From contig CAZFYB010000006.1 of NCBI GenBank assembly GCA_964523145.1, positions 1 to 64,000 of the forward strand: a DNA stretch of 64,000 bases, written 5' to 3'. Made by a program: the position numbers and the translations under genes. Origin of the DNA: Microsaccharimonas sp964523145. GTDB taxonomy: Bacteria; Patescibacteriota; Saccharimonadia; Saccharimonadales; Saccharimonadaceae. Below the pieces are notes generated by a model. The model did not search any database. It saw only the letters and a list, made by a program, of their open reading frames with translations, and was not told the DNA's origin. Shown here piece after piece: positions 52,818 to 61,264 of this stretch. Within the stretch, counting starts at the first letter, position 1, and each line of letters begins with the position of its first letter.

Positions 52818-53387
52818 TTATCCCCTTAGCGCAATCGTTACGCGCTCGGCAGTTGGTATATCTTTTGGTACATTTTCAAGGGCTGCGCTGGCATCATTAA
52901 GTGAGTAACCGAGCGCCATCAATGCTTCAAGTGCTTCGTCACCGGCTGAGGTTGTAGTGACGCCACTTACCTGCGCAACGTTCACTGCCAAGCCAACCTT
53001 ATCAGATAAGTCTACAACTACCCTTTCAGCGATCTTCTTACCTACGCCGCTCGCTTTAGATACAAAGCCGCTATCGCCACTCGCAATAGCGTTACGCACT
53101 TGCTCGCTTTCACCCACCGATAAAATAGCCAATGCCGCCTTCGGCCCCACGCCTTGCACGGTAATAAGAAGTTCAAAAAGCTTTTTCGCTGCTAATGAAG
53201 AGAATCCAAATAAATCTTGTGACTGTTCACGAATATGGTGATACGTATAAAATTTAACCGGCTCACCCAAAAGTGCACGATCAAAATCACCCGCCGCGAC
53301 CTGTACTTCGTAGCCCACATCATGGACGTCAACAATAACAGAACTAGCGAATTTTTCGGCAACTACCCCGTAAACGTGTGCAATCAT
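52818..53387 (-). CDS. ruvA: Holliday junction recognition protein RuvA
   Basis: 189 residues: OB-fold, two HhH motifs (LITVQGVGPKAALAIL, ASGVGKKIAERVVVDL) and the small C-terminal domain that touches RuvB. A minus-strand GATAAT lies 9 nt before the ATG. Confidence 0.97.
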   Translation of the reverse strand: MIAHVYGVVAEKFASSVIVDVHDVGYEVQVAAGDFDRALLGEPVKFYTYHHIREQSQDLFGFSSLAAKKLFELLITVQGVGPKAALAILSVGESEQVRNAIASGDSGFVSKASGVGKKIAERVVVDLSDKVGLAVNVAQVSGVTTTSAGDEALEALMALGYSLNDASAALENVPKDIPTAERVTIALRG

Positions 53388-53473
53388 ATATTTGTATTAT
53401 CTCACACCTAGCGTATCTGAACTACCTAAACTAATTCGTGCTAATAATTCATGGTAACGTTATATTGTTTTTC

Positions 53474-53479
53474 TATAGT
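53474..53479 (+). promoter_or_regulatory. -10 box of the gene at 53486
   Basis: TATAGT, 6 nt before the ATG; leaderless. Confidence 0.5.
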
Positions 53480-53485
53480 TGATAT

Positions 53486-54085
53486 ATGAAAGCAACAACT
53501 ATAGAACGTACAAATGGCTACTACCGAACACGGATATTTTCGTTGCGGCGAACAAGGCTTTTTTACAGCAATAATGAACGGGCTTTTGTGATTATGCAAC
53601 TTCAGCAGCTCCTCGCAGCTCGCTCTATTCTTGAAGAACCATCGGGTGCCCATAGCCTTGCGCACCATATTGATTTACTGGCATTCTCGGTTTCCGAAAA
53701 AGGAATTGAGCTACTCACCTATGCAATTGCCGAAACTTCTTTACGACAACTCGTTACTTTACTCAGTGATCGACTTTCGCAATATCAATCCGAATACCCC
53801 CGTTCGCATGTTTTGCCGGCCGAGCCAATCATTTCAACCCAAAAACTGCATGGCGAACACGAAGCTTTACGCATATCTGTTGAAATTCATCAACTCCATA
53901 GTGACTGGGAGTACGATCGGTATTCAAGTATTGGGTTTTACTTACACGACAGGCGCGGCGATTGGATGAAAGTATGGCGGCTCGCAAATCTTTTCAACAA
54001 TGAACCAGAGCTCTACCGAACGTTATTGATACAACACAAAGCTCCGGCACTCGACACGCCGAAAAAATATAAGTTAGCGTTTTAG
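53486..54085 (+). CDS. Hypothetical protein, possibly a degenerate REP-associated Y1-transposase homologue
   Basis: 199 residues. The N-terminal strand and helix RIFSLRRTRLFYSNNERAFV and the segment HIDLLAFSVSEKGIELL align in shape with the start and HUH region of TnpA-REP/IS200-like Y1 enzymes, but the HUH histidines are replaced (KGIEL where NHVHL is expected). If related, it is catalytically dead or domesticated. It lies between ruvA and ruvC on the opposite strand. The identity is uncertain. Confidence 0.4.
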   Translation: MKATTIERTNGYYRTRIFSLRRTRLFYSNNERAFVIMQLQQLLAARSILEEPSGAHSLAHHIDLLAFSVSEKGIELLTYAIAETSLRQLVTLLSDRLSQYQSEYPRSHVLPAEPIISTQKLHGEHEALRISVEIHQLHSDWEYDRYSSIGFYLHDRRGDWMKVWRLANLFNNEPELYRTLLIQHKAPALDTPKKYKLAF

Positions 54086-54552
54086 CGCATCATGAAAGCG
54101 TGGGTAATTGCAGCGGCAAGCGCATCGGCACAATCATCTGGCTTAGGAACTTCCGATAACCCAAGTTGTAAACGAACCATTTCTTGAACCTGTTTTTTAT
54201 CTGCTTTTCCATATCCAGTTAGTGTTTGTTTAATTTGCGGTGGCGTATATTCGGCAATAGTAACGCCGTGTTGTTTTGCCACGAGTATCGCAACCCCACG
54301 CGCTTCAGCAACGGTCATAGCGGTCGTAATATTTTTCGAAAAGAATAGCTTTTCAATTGAACATATTTCAGGCTTAGTTGTGGAAATAATTTCTGTAAGG
54401 CTATTAAAGATATCTTCAAGCCGTACATCATGGGCTGTATTGGCGGGTGTAGTAATTACCCCGGCATCAACCATCGTAATTTTTTGGCCATCAACATCAA
54501 TAACGCCGAAACCAAGAATGCCAGTGCCTGGGTCGATACCTATGATTCTCAT
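54082..54552 (-). CDS. ruvC: Holliday junction resolvase RuvC
   Basis: 156 residues. IGIDPGTGILGFGVI (Asp7), SIEKLFFSKN (Glu), and the C-terminal PDDCADALAAAITH acidic pair are the catalytic set. It is separated from ruvAB by the gene at 53486. TATACT (54564-54559) lies 6 nt before the ATG, a leaderless start. Confidence 0.97.
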   Translation of the reverse strand: MRIIGIDPGTGILGFGVIDVDGQKITMVDAGVITTPANTAHDVRLEDIFNSLTEIISTTKPEICSIEKLFFSKNITTAMTVAEARGVAILVAKQHGVTIAEYTPPQIKQTLTGYGKADKKQVQEMVRLQLGLSEVPKPDDCADALAAAITHAFMMR

Positions 54553-54566
54553 ACCTTTAGTATAGG

Positions 54567-56039
54567 TTAGTTAGCCGAGCGAACAAACTTTGATTTAATA
54601 TGTGCAATGAGTCGCTTAAGTTCATCGCGCCATTCCCACACTGCGTAGCTCAGCGCTAGCAATAGCACGCCGGCAATAGCTGCCCATATATACCAGTGCG
54701 TGCCCCCTTGTTGGGTGCTTGCACCTTTTACCGCATGCTCCGCATTTGTCATCGCTTTAATATTTCGACAACGGTTTGTTTCTGGATTACGTTCTTGACC
54801 TTCTTTACACGGCGTTTGGGTAGTAGCCGAGGCAATTGCCCGGCAACGACCAGTTTCCGGGTTGCGTTCTTGATCAGCTTTGCATAGTGCTGGGCTCGTT
54901 GAACTTGAAGCTTCAATCAATCGACAACGGTTTGTTTCCGAGCTACGGTATTGATTAGCTGCACAGGGTTTTAATGTACTTGCCGTTTCTGTCTCGGTAT
55001 CTTCATTAGCCACTTCAGATACAAGACCCGAAGCACTGTTTGCCATCCCAGGCGTTAAAACATCCGTATACTGCCATGTACCATCAATAAGCGCCCATGA
55101 TTCAGCTTCGGGTGGGGAAGTATAGACTATATCAGCAACCATCAAAGCATTATGAATAGAAACAAGCGCAACTCGACTACTTGAGTTAAGAAGACTATAA
55201 GGTAAATCGGCATTAGTAAAAGTAACGTACTCACCGGCTTTTATACTTATGCCAGCAGGAAAATGAATGGTTTTTTCAAGCGAAGTCCCAACCAGTAGTT
55301 GATAATTCTCAAGTAAAATATCACTTTCTGTATTTAGGTTGTATATCTCAATAAACTCATTACCCGTGTCGCTGCCTGCTGCATTCGGTAGTATTTCAGT
55401 TATAACCGGGTGTAATGGAATTGGCGTAGGCTCGTAGTACTCTGGTGGCTCTTGAGGGGCGGTCATACGCTTATCAAATTGCGTCACAGTAAAACCTGTG
55501 TACAGCTCTTTCTCCCAATCGGCCGAAGAATTCGTATCAAAATAGATACTATCTATCGATAGTCTCGACCATACCTGAGTAGAAGCTAAACTACTCGCCC
55601 AGGAAAAAGTATCAACAATCAGCCCTTCGGAGTTTAACAGCGAAATACTATCATTACTCGCAACAATACTACCACTCGATTGATTCGTTGGTTCATAGAC
55701 GGCGGCAAAGCTATCTGGTTCAAAGTGTGAACCCATAACTGCAGAAGCAATTGTAACTTGGCTATACGCCGGTAAAAACCATATTTCATTTGGGATTATT
55801 GATTCAAAACACGAAAATAGTACGAGCGATTTATTCTGCAAACACCAGCCGGTCATATCGACATCAACTGAAGAATTATTATGAATAACGATGAATTCAT
55901 CGAGCGGGCTTTCAGTGCTGCCTGCCCGAATTTGTGTAATAAGTACTAATGGTGCTGAAGAAGCGTGCGTAGGGGTTACGCACGCACTACCCGCGAGAAC
56001 CACCAAACCCAAAAATAGTCCACGACATTTCTTCAGCAT
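54567..56039 (-). CDS. Surface protein with lamin-tail domains and Cys repeats
   Basis: 490 residues. A signal sequence (LFLGLVVLAGSACV, cleavage probably after THA) is followed by two lamin-tail (LTD) beta-sandwich domains (LDEFIVIHNNSSVDVDMTGW and NEFIEIYNLNTESDILLENY), then three repeats of a C-x3-Q-x4-ET-xRCR unit at about 375-445, and a C-terminal membrane helix with a basic tail. It is an exported, membrane-anchored protein with an extracellular head. LTD domains mediate binding in secreted proteins; the partner is unknown. TATACT (56051-56046) 6 nt before the ATG makes it leaderless. Confidence 0.8.
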   Translation of the reverse strand: MLKKCRGLFLGLVVLAGSACVTPTHASSAPLVLITQIRAGSTESPLDEFIVIHNNSSVDVDMTGWCLQNKSLVLFSCFESIIPNEIWFLPAYSQVTIASAVMGSHFEPDSFAAVYEPTNQSSGSIVASNDSISLLNSEGLIVDTFSWASSLASTQVWSRLSIDSIYFDTNSSADWEKELYTGFTVTQFDKRMTAPQEPPEYYEPTPIPLHPVITEILPNAAGSDTGNEFIEIYNLNTESDILLENYQLLVGTSLEKTIHFPAGISIKAGEYVTFTNADLPYSLLNSSSRVALVSIHNALMVADIVYTSPPEAESWALIDGTWQYTDVLTPGMANSASGLVSEVANEDTETETASTLKPCAANQYRSSETNRCRLIEASSSTSPALCKADQERNPETGRCRAIASATTQTPCKEGQERNPETNRCRNIKAMTNAEHAVKGASTQQGGTHWYIWAAIAGVLLLALSYAVWEWRDELKRLIAHIKSKFVRSAN

Positions 56040-56088
56040 ATTCTCAGTATACTGATAGAATCTTAACTAGTTATGGAATAAAAACTGA

Positions 56089-56811
56089 TTATTCTTCGTT
56101 ATCTGGAAGTTCAGCATTAGTGTGCACATTTGTCACATCGTCAAGCTCATCAAGCGCATCGAGCACTTTCAAAACCTTATCTGCAAGTTCAGCAGTCTCA
56201 ACTGGAATTGAAGAGTTTGGAACATACTGTAATTCAGCACTCGTCACTGTTAAGCCAGCTTCAGCAATAGCCGTCCGTACTTTTGCTAAATCTTTTTGGT
56301 CCGTGTAGACAATCAGTTCATCACCTTCTTCAACCGCATCTTCAGCACCAGCATCAAGAACAGCCAATAATGCATCCTCGCCTGTCGCTGCTACATTAAT
56401 CACACCCTTACGAGTAAACTGAAATGCTACACTTCCGGCATCAGCAATCCGGCCGCCGTTTTTCGTCAGTGCAGTGCGAACATCTGGGAATGTCCGGTTT
56501 TTATTATCAGTCGCCACCTCAATAATGATCCCAACCCCGCCAGGTCCCATACCTTCGTAGGTCACTTCTTCAAGTACTGCAGCGTTTTTATCAGACACAC
56601 GGTCGATGGCGCGTTGAATATTTGCCACTGGCATATTCGCTTGCTTCGCTTTTTCAATCGCCATCGCTAAAGCTGAATTCATAGAAGGGTCAGCACCCGA
56701 ACGAGCCGCAATCGCAATCTGGTTCCCAATTTTGGTAAAAACTGCACCACGCTTAGCGTCTTTAGCGCCTTTTTCGCGTTTGATAGTTGACCACTTACTG
56801 TGTCCTGACAT
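56089..56811 (-). CDS. yebC: YebC/PmpR family protein
   Basis: 240 residues, full length. SGHSKWSTIKREKGAKDAKRG, FTKIGNQIAIAARSG and EVTYEGMGPGGVGIIIEVATD are YebC hallmarks. Members act as transcription regulators or as translation factors relieving stalls. It has a GGAG ribosome site. Confidence 0.96.
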   Translation of the reverse strand: MSGHSKWSTIKREKGAKDAKRGAVFTKIGNQIAIAARSGADPSMNSALAMAIEKAKQANMPVANIQRAIDRVSDKNAAVLEEVTYEGMGPGGVGIIIEVATDNKNRTFPDVRTALTKNGGRIADAGSVAFQFTRKGVINVAATGEDALLAVLDAGAEDAVEEGDELIVYTDQKDLAKVRTAIAEAGLTVTSAELQYVPNSSIPVETAELADKVLKVLDALDELDDVTNVHTNAELPDNEE

Positions 56812-56873
56812 AAAGAAAACTCCGTTTATTTTGCAGATCGATTTTCTTTATTATAACAGATACAAGGGAGCTT

Positions 56874-58120
56874 TTAAAGGTAGCGCGTACTCCCAAAAGG
56901 TATCTTCTGGTTCACGTAAATCCCGGTTGATAATGTGTCGGCCGAGTGGATTGTGCGTTCACCAAACCGCGAGTTGATGCCGTCTATNNNNNNNNNNCAT
57001 CGACTACTTGGCGTTCACGAATAATCTGGTCGGCAAACAAACTTACCTGACTGTCCTCGCCAGGGGCGAGTTCGTAGCAATGCACCCCTATTTCGCGTAT
57101 TCGGTCTGGGGCTTTTTGGAATAACTGCAATGCCTGAGCGTAAATTGCTTGGTCGCTAAAGAAGGGGAGGGGAGTGAGGCGACTGGCATGCCAGTATTCG
57201 CGGTCGAGTGTTTTTGCATAGACATACACTCCCCTGGCCGATAATTTTTGCGCCCGTAGGCGACTGCCCACCGACTCACATAAATGGTGCAACCTTTGGG
57301 TCACTTCATCATGCGTTAAATCAAACCGTTCCAACACATACTGCCGACCGACTCGCCCAATTTGCGTAGCCACATCATCGACCTCCCATCCCCTTAAACG
57401 CTTATACCACCATTCACCAACCACACTTTTAAATACCACCTTATGGAGCGTGGTCGTATTAGCAGCCAAAAACTCCAGTGGGGTATAGATACCAATACTA
57501 TTAAGCCGGTGTTCGTTGCGTGATGCAATGCCCGTTAAATCTGTTAATTTCAAGCTCCCGAGCACCGACTCAATATTTTCAGACGTTATAACATCAAGTC
57601 CGTCCGGCTTATGCAGGCCTGCGGCTGTCTTTGCTAAAAATCGATTGGTTGAAATACCCACGTTACAACGCATCCATACGCCAATTTCATCTTTTAGGCG
57701 TTGCTTGATTTCGTTACCTACGTCTACTAAATCGCGCCCCGCAATATCAATACTGGTATCGTGAAAATCAATAACCCCCTCATCAATACTTTTCATTGTT
57801 ACATGCGCCGAATAATCGCGCATGATATCAAGCAACTTATGGTACACATAGCGATACTTCGAAGGGTCACTTTCAAGGGCAATAATATCTGGGCACAGCA
57901 GCCGAGCTTCTTTTAGTTTCATGCCCACCTTCACCCCTTTTGCTTTCGCTTCATAGCTCGCCGTCACAATTGCCGTATGCTCAGTTCGCCGATTCACAAT
58001 CGCCACTGGCTTGCCCCGAAGCATTGGTCGGGCCTGCTGTTCAACGGTTGCAAAACAACTATTTAAATCAATATGCATAATCAACGGCCGCTCTGGGTTA
58101 AACGTGCTGAAATCATTCAT
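56874..58120 (-). CDS. dinB: Y-family DNA polymerase IV, interrupted by assembly gap
   Basis: The N-terminal 373 residues show MHIDLNSCFATVEQQ, YEAKAKGVKVGMKL, KSIDEGVIDF and AKTAAGLHKPDGLDVI: palm, fingers and thumb of DinB. After ten Ns the frame resumes on the other side as IDGINSRFGERTIHSADTL and ends in TAA at 56874, the known C-terminal block of the family. A stop seen right after the Ns in the first frame is an artefact of the arbitrary gap length. It makes error-prone translesion synthesis. It overlaps its small partner gene by 8 bp. Confidence 0.9.
56988..56997. other. Assembly gap (10 Ns) inside dinB
   Basis: Ten Ns at a scaffold join. The frames on the two sides differ by two bases for this length, so the true gap size is not 10. 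Confidence 0.99.
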
Positions 58121-58379
58121 AGTGATCCGCCTCCATTTTCAGGTGCCATGTCAGCCGTTCACTATCAAATTCGAGTCGGTAATCAGTACCGCCATCAGTC
58201 ACATCAAACATATGAATCGTTTTTAAGCCGCGGGGCAGGGGATGGCGCAATCCGAGTTCAGTCACCTTCACCTCTCGCCCATTCGCCCGCTTAAAAAGCA
58301 CCGGTTTACACGGGTGGTGCCCGGGCCCAAAGGTTGCTAGCACTCGGACAGGTTCGTTCAAAAAAGTTTCGTCATTCAT
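58113..58379 (-). CDS. Small partner of DinB (DUF6504-like)
   Basis: 88 residues. NEPVRVLATFGPGHHPCKPVLF near the start and DYRLEFDSERLTWHLKM at the end resemble the small proteins found next to Y-family polymerases in actinobacteria (DUF6504 style). It overlaps dinB by 8 bp and is read first in the transcript. Its function is unknown; a role in lesion bypass is inferred from position. Confidence 0.6.
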   Translation of the reverse strand: MNDETFLNEPVRVLATFGPGHHPCKPVLFKRANGREVKVTELGLRHPLPRGLKTIHMFDVTDGGTDYRLEFDSERLTWHLKMEADHYE

Positions 58380-58387
58380 CGTTAAGA

Positions 58388-58544
58388 TTCTCGTTTAAAA
58401 ATATTCGAGAAACGGCTTGAATTGTTCGCCCGTACATCCCCTGCCCGTTTCAAGCAATTAGGAGTCCGAAGACGATGAATGGACCGATCGCGAGGGACGC
58501 TTTGCCGTGAGGCCAGTGAGTATCGCGTGGATGTATTTATTATA
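58388..58544 (-). promoter_or_regulatory. Promoter and structured leader of the dinB operon
   Basis: A minus-strand TATAAT (58544-58539) would start a leader of about 150 nt. It contains three mutually exclusive pairings, each sharing bases with the next: 58449-58455 with 58415-58421 (GCTTGAA/TTCAAGC), 58445-58451 with 58409-58415 (GAAACGG/CCGTTTC), and 58406-58411 with 58388-58393 (TTCTCG/CGAGAA). The last hairpin is just upstream of the start codon at 58379. Confidence 0.45.
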
Positions 58545-58572
58545 CCCTTTCGCGTTGTTTATAAAAAGCGGT

Positions 58573-58578
58573 TATAAT
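58573..58578 (+). promoter_or_regulatory. -10 box of the coiled-coil gene
   Basis: TATAAT, 7 nt before the ATG at 58586; leaderless. Confidence 0.6.
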
Positions 58579-58585
58579 AGAGCTA

Positions 58586-58912
58586 ATGGACAACGACCTC
58601 AAATCCCTCCGCAAACATATCGAAAGCAATCAAATTAAGATTGCCGACCTTCGCCAACAAGCGCAGGGACAACGCGTACAGAATGAGAATACTTCTGAAA
58701 ATAACCAATTCTACTTACAGCAGGCTGAAGTTATCGACCACCAAGCCCGAGAACTCGAAGACGAGAACGAACAACTTGAAAATCACTACCGAGAGCTTGA
58801 AGCAAAAATAGCTACCCTACAAAATGAGCGCGATACATTAGCCCGTGAATCTGGTGAAAAAATAACCCAGCTCGATAACGAACTAACTCGCCTTCGCGGA
58901 AGCATAGTTTAA
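58586..58912 (+). CDS. Coiled-coil protein, unknown function
   Basis: 108 residues, almost wholly heptad coiled coil rich in Glu, Gln and Asn (ELEDENEQLENHYRELEAKI). No membrane segment or domain. Its structure suggests a dimeric scaffold. Convergent with the pseudopilin gene. Confidence 0.75.
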   Translation: MDNDLKSLRKHIESNQIKIADLRQQAQGQRVQNENTSENNQFYLQQAEVIDHQARELEDENEQLENHYRELEAKIATLQNERDTLARESGEKITQLDNELTRLRGSIV

Positions 58913-58924
58913 CAGCGGCCAGCA

Positions 58925-59446
58925 CTAGCCACTTATCCAATCTCTCCAGAAGCCACTAGAATAATATCCAACCCCATCTGCCACAAAAACAGAGCCGGAT
59001 AATATTGCTCCACATATAAAGTTCTGTCGATTGAGTCCAAGCCAATTTACGCCGCCCGTATATTCCTGTACACCACCACTACCTGTAGCGTACAATCGCT
59101 TTCCACTCTTTGATATAGCTGCTATAGCAAAATCATAAGGTGAACTCGTACGGCAGGGAATAAGATTATGCGACACATCAGGCGAAATTACATATGCGCT
59201 CTTAGTTGCAGCAAGCCCAAGTGTACTTAGTTCATTGTCTGTATCGGGATACCGCCCCTTATCGGCTGCAAATAATGAAGCTTTTTTCGCATAACTATTT
59301 AAATCCGAAGAAACCGCAGCATCATATGCGCGGTTTTGAATTCCTGTGTAGGAAATTATCGTTATTGCGGCCAAGATAGCGATGACAACAATTACGATGA
59401 GTAATTCAACAATAGTAAAGCCGGATTGTTTACGAATTACCCACAT
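58925..59446 (-). CDS. Type IV pilin or pseudopilin
   Basis: 173 residues. RKQSGFTIVELLIVIVVIAI is a prepilin leader with Gly/Phe site and Glu at +5, then the stalk with ITIISYTGIQNRAYDAA. The globular head has two Cys (PCRTS and FICGA) that may pair. TATACT (59460-59455) lies 8 nt before the ATG. Confidence 0.9.
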   Translation of the reverse strand: MWVIRKQSGFTIVELLIVIVVIAILAAITIISYTGIQNRAYDAAVSSDLNSYAKKASLFAADKGRYPDTDNELSTLGLAATKSAYVISPDVSHNLIPCRTSSPYDFAIAAISKSGKRLYATGSGGVQEYTGGVNWLGLNRQNFICGAILSGSVFVADGVGYYSSGFWRDWISG

Positions 59447-59555
59447 TGGTTTTAAGTATAAACGAAATCACCAAAGAGGACAAATGAACTACTCTCGGAT
59501 CAACCCCTAGAAAAACCTCTTAAAGTTTGCTAGAATCATCCCTGTACCATTACAC

Positions 59556-59632
59556 GGCAGCGTAGCTCAGTTGGTTAGAGCGCGAGACTCATAAGCTCGA
59601 GGTCACAGGTTCAATTCCTGTCGCTGCTACCA
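59556..59632 (+). tRNA. tRNA with CAU anticodon (elongator Met, or Ile2)
   Basis: Acceptor GGCAGCG pairs with CGCTGCT (G1-U72). The anticodon loop is CTCATAA, with an A-G mismatch at the top of the stem. The CCA is encoded. It has a paired 1-72, so it is not the initiator. Elongator Met is more likely; Ile2 cannot be excluded, since tilS shows the genome needs one. Confidence 0.9.
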
Positions 59633-59633
59633 A

Positions 59634-59667
59634 GAAAAACCCCGCATCACTCGATGGGGGCTTTTTC
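59634..59667 (+). terminator. Terminator after tRNA-Met
   Basis: GAAAAACCCC...GGGGGCTTTTTC directly after the CCA. Confidence 0.85.
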
Positions 59668-59715
59668 TTTCCACTTATGCTTTGGCAACATCACTTTTCG
59701 TGCTCTAATAAAAAC

Positions 59716-60177
59716 ATGAATGATATATGAGAGATCCCGGGTATTGTCTTTAAAGAATTCAGCGAAAATCGAAACATCGAGCTACATAATGAGGCGATAC
59801 GGGTCTGCAGTATGGATCACAGGCTTTGGTTGCGACTTGATGAAAAGCACCAGTTTCAACAGTCACATCTTGACGTTATTTGGTCGGCAGGCCGTTCACA
59901 AGAAGGGTTAGATGTAGCTACACGTGAACCATTTGATAGTAATTTTAGAAACTTAGCCGGTATTAGTGCTGGACGTAGTTGGAATGGATTCGAATATGAA
60001 CAGTCTGTATCATTTAGGCAGAATACTGAGGACTTTCATCTATCCAACCCGCACGATGGTGAATCAATTATCTATGGGTTATATCTAAGTGCAGAACTTG
60101 CGCGGCGAAGTTTTATTACGCTGCATTTTAGTGAGTTCGATACTAAAGCTTATACACCCAAAGAACTTGGTCTTTAA
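59716..60177 (+). pseudogene. ORF with in-frame TGA at codon 5, unknown family
   Basis: TCTAAT (59704-59709) then ATG at 59716 gives M-N-D-I-TGA, and the same frame stays open for 148 more codons (EIPGIVFKEFSENRN... to PKELGL) before TAA. The 27 codons between the TGA and the next ATG (59812) read like protein, so the true gene probably spans the TGA. Options are a recent nonsense mutation, a sequencing error in this draft, or a shorter protein from 59812. No domain is recognised. Confidence 0.55.
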
Positions 60178-60210
60178 CTAATTAATCTAGAGCAGGGGAG
60201 TGGCACTAAA

Positions 60211-60242
60211 AAAAGAGGGGAGTGGTACTTCCCTCTTATTAT
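60211..60242. terminator. Bidirectional terminator between convergent small genes
   Basis: AAGAGGG...CCCTCTT with A- and T-rich flanks. Confidence 0.75.
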
Positions 60243-60259
60243 CCCCTATTTCAGGTGTA

Positions 60260-60397
60260 TTAAAATCGTGAAACGATTGATGCGCGGCGGGTTACAAAAT
60301 CTCGCAACTCATCGTTTGATCGTGGTCGGTCCCAAGTTGCTAGTTCTAAAACTTCGCTCATTGTAACTGGTTCGATGGTAGCTTCTGATGATTCCAT
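60260..60397 (-). CDS. 45-residue acidic protein, unknown
   Basis: Starts MESSEATIEPVTMSEV and ends TRRASIVSRF. No family. A good promoter (minus-strand TTGACT, 17 nt, TAATAT at 60470-60442) gives a leader of about 38 nt rich in A and C, and a terminator follows, so a real transcript is likely. The ATG at 60397 is preferred to an in-frame one at 60451, which overlaps the -10. Confidence 0.5.
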   Translation of the reverse strand: MESSEATIEPVTMSEVLELATWDRPRSNDELRDFVTRRASIVSRF

Positions 60398-60441
60398 AGT
60401 GGTTGTTTGCCTTTTGTTTGTTTTTGTTGCTTTATGTATGT

Positions 60442-60470
60442 ATATTAGCATAAACGTGATGATAAGTCAA
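60442..60470 (-). promoter_or_regulatory. Promoter of the 45-residue gene
   Basis: TTGACT (60470-60465), a 17-nt spacer, TAATAT (60447-60442) on the minus strand. Confidence 0.65.
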
Positions 60471-60550
60471 TACCTATGCACTACATCCTTTGACGCCCCC
60501 GTTACGGTTATGGTATAAATAAGAAAGAGGAATACTAAAAACAAAAAATT

Positions 60551-61264
60551 ATGGACATCGCTTCATCCCTCGCTGTTGTCGCCCTTGCGGCGCTCATTCA
60601 CGCCAGCTTTCAACTGAGCGTGAGCGTACTTACATTGCTAAGCGGCCATGCGATTGGTGCTAAAAAATCACAAGCTCGTATTTTACGGCTGACTTTCGGC
60701 TATATTACGGGTGCAGCGGTTATGACCCTGCTGTTGCTCTCCTTCGTTTCCCTCCTGTTTCTTCACCTTTTCGGCTCTCACACCCCACTTATCGTATGGG
60801 CAATTGTGTGTGGCCTCGTGCTCGGCATTGGCATTGCAGTGTGGCTGTTTTATTACCGCAAAGAACAAGGCACTAAGCTTTGGATCCCTCGTTCATTTGC
60901 CCGCCACCTTACCGAACGAAGCAAAGCAACACACTACAGCAGCGAAGCATTTAGCCTCGGCCTCACCAGCGTTATAAGTGAACTACTGTTCGTTATTCCT
61001 TCAATGGCAATTAGCGCGCTCGTATTACTAGAACTCCCCGCTGAATGGCAACTTATTGGTATCGCAATTTACACGCTTATTTCACTTATGGGATTGCTGA
61101 TTGTATGGGCATTAGTCGGCGGCGGTACATCGCTGAGCGTTATTCAAAAATGGCGCGAAACTAACAAGCGATTTTTACAATTTGCCGGCGGAAGCGCATT
61201 AGTCGCCCTTGGGTTCTTTGTATATGTTAGTAAGATTCTTGCCGAAGCATCGGGAGCGCTGTAA
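60551..61264 (+). CDS. Six-pass membrane protein, unknown function
   Basis: 237 residues with about six membrane helices and a basic loop at about 100-125. No family is recognised. It is the first gene of a unit with the ATP-cone protein (1-bp overlap TAATG) and the flavoprotein, so a redox or transport role linked to those is possible. Confidence 0.7.
   Translation: MDIASSLAVVALAALIHASFQLSVSVLTLLSGHAIGAKKSQARILRLTFGYITGAAVMTLLLLSFVSLLFLHLFGSHTPLIVWAIVCGLVLGIGIAVWLFYYRKEQGTKLWIPRSFARHLTERSKATHYSSEAFSLGLTSVISELLFVIPSMAISALVLLELPAEWQLIGIAIYTLISLMGLLIVWALVGGGTSLSVIQKWRETNKRFLQFAGGSALVALGFFVYVSKILAEASGAL

Noticed and set aside
56984..56998. TAG stop of dinB at 56984
   Set aside because: It depends on the arbitrary length of the N run; the true C-terminal block is in another frame beyond the gap.
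59728..59730. Genome-wide UGA recoding to Gly (SR1/Gracilibacteria code)
   Set aside because: Many genes here end in TGA at sensible positions or overlap as ATGA, so TGA works as stop; one exception is better explained by mutation or error.
59720..59911. 63-codon ORF overlapping the TGA-containing frame
   Set aside because: The neighbouring frame continues 148 codons with better composition; this one has no start signals.
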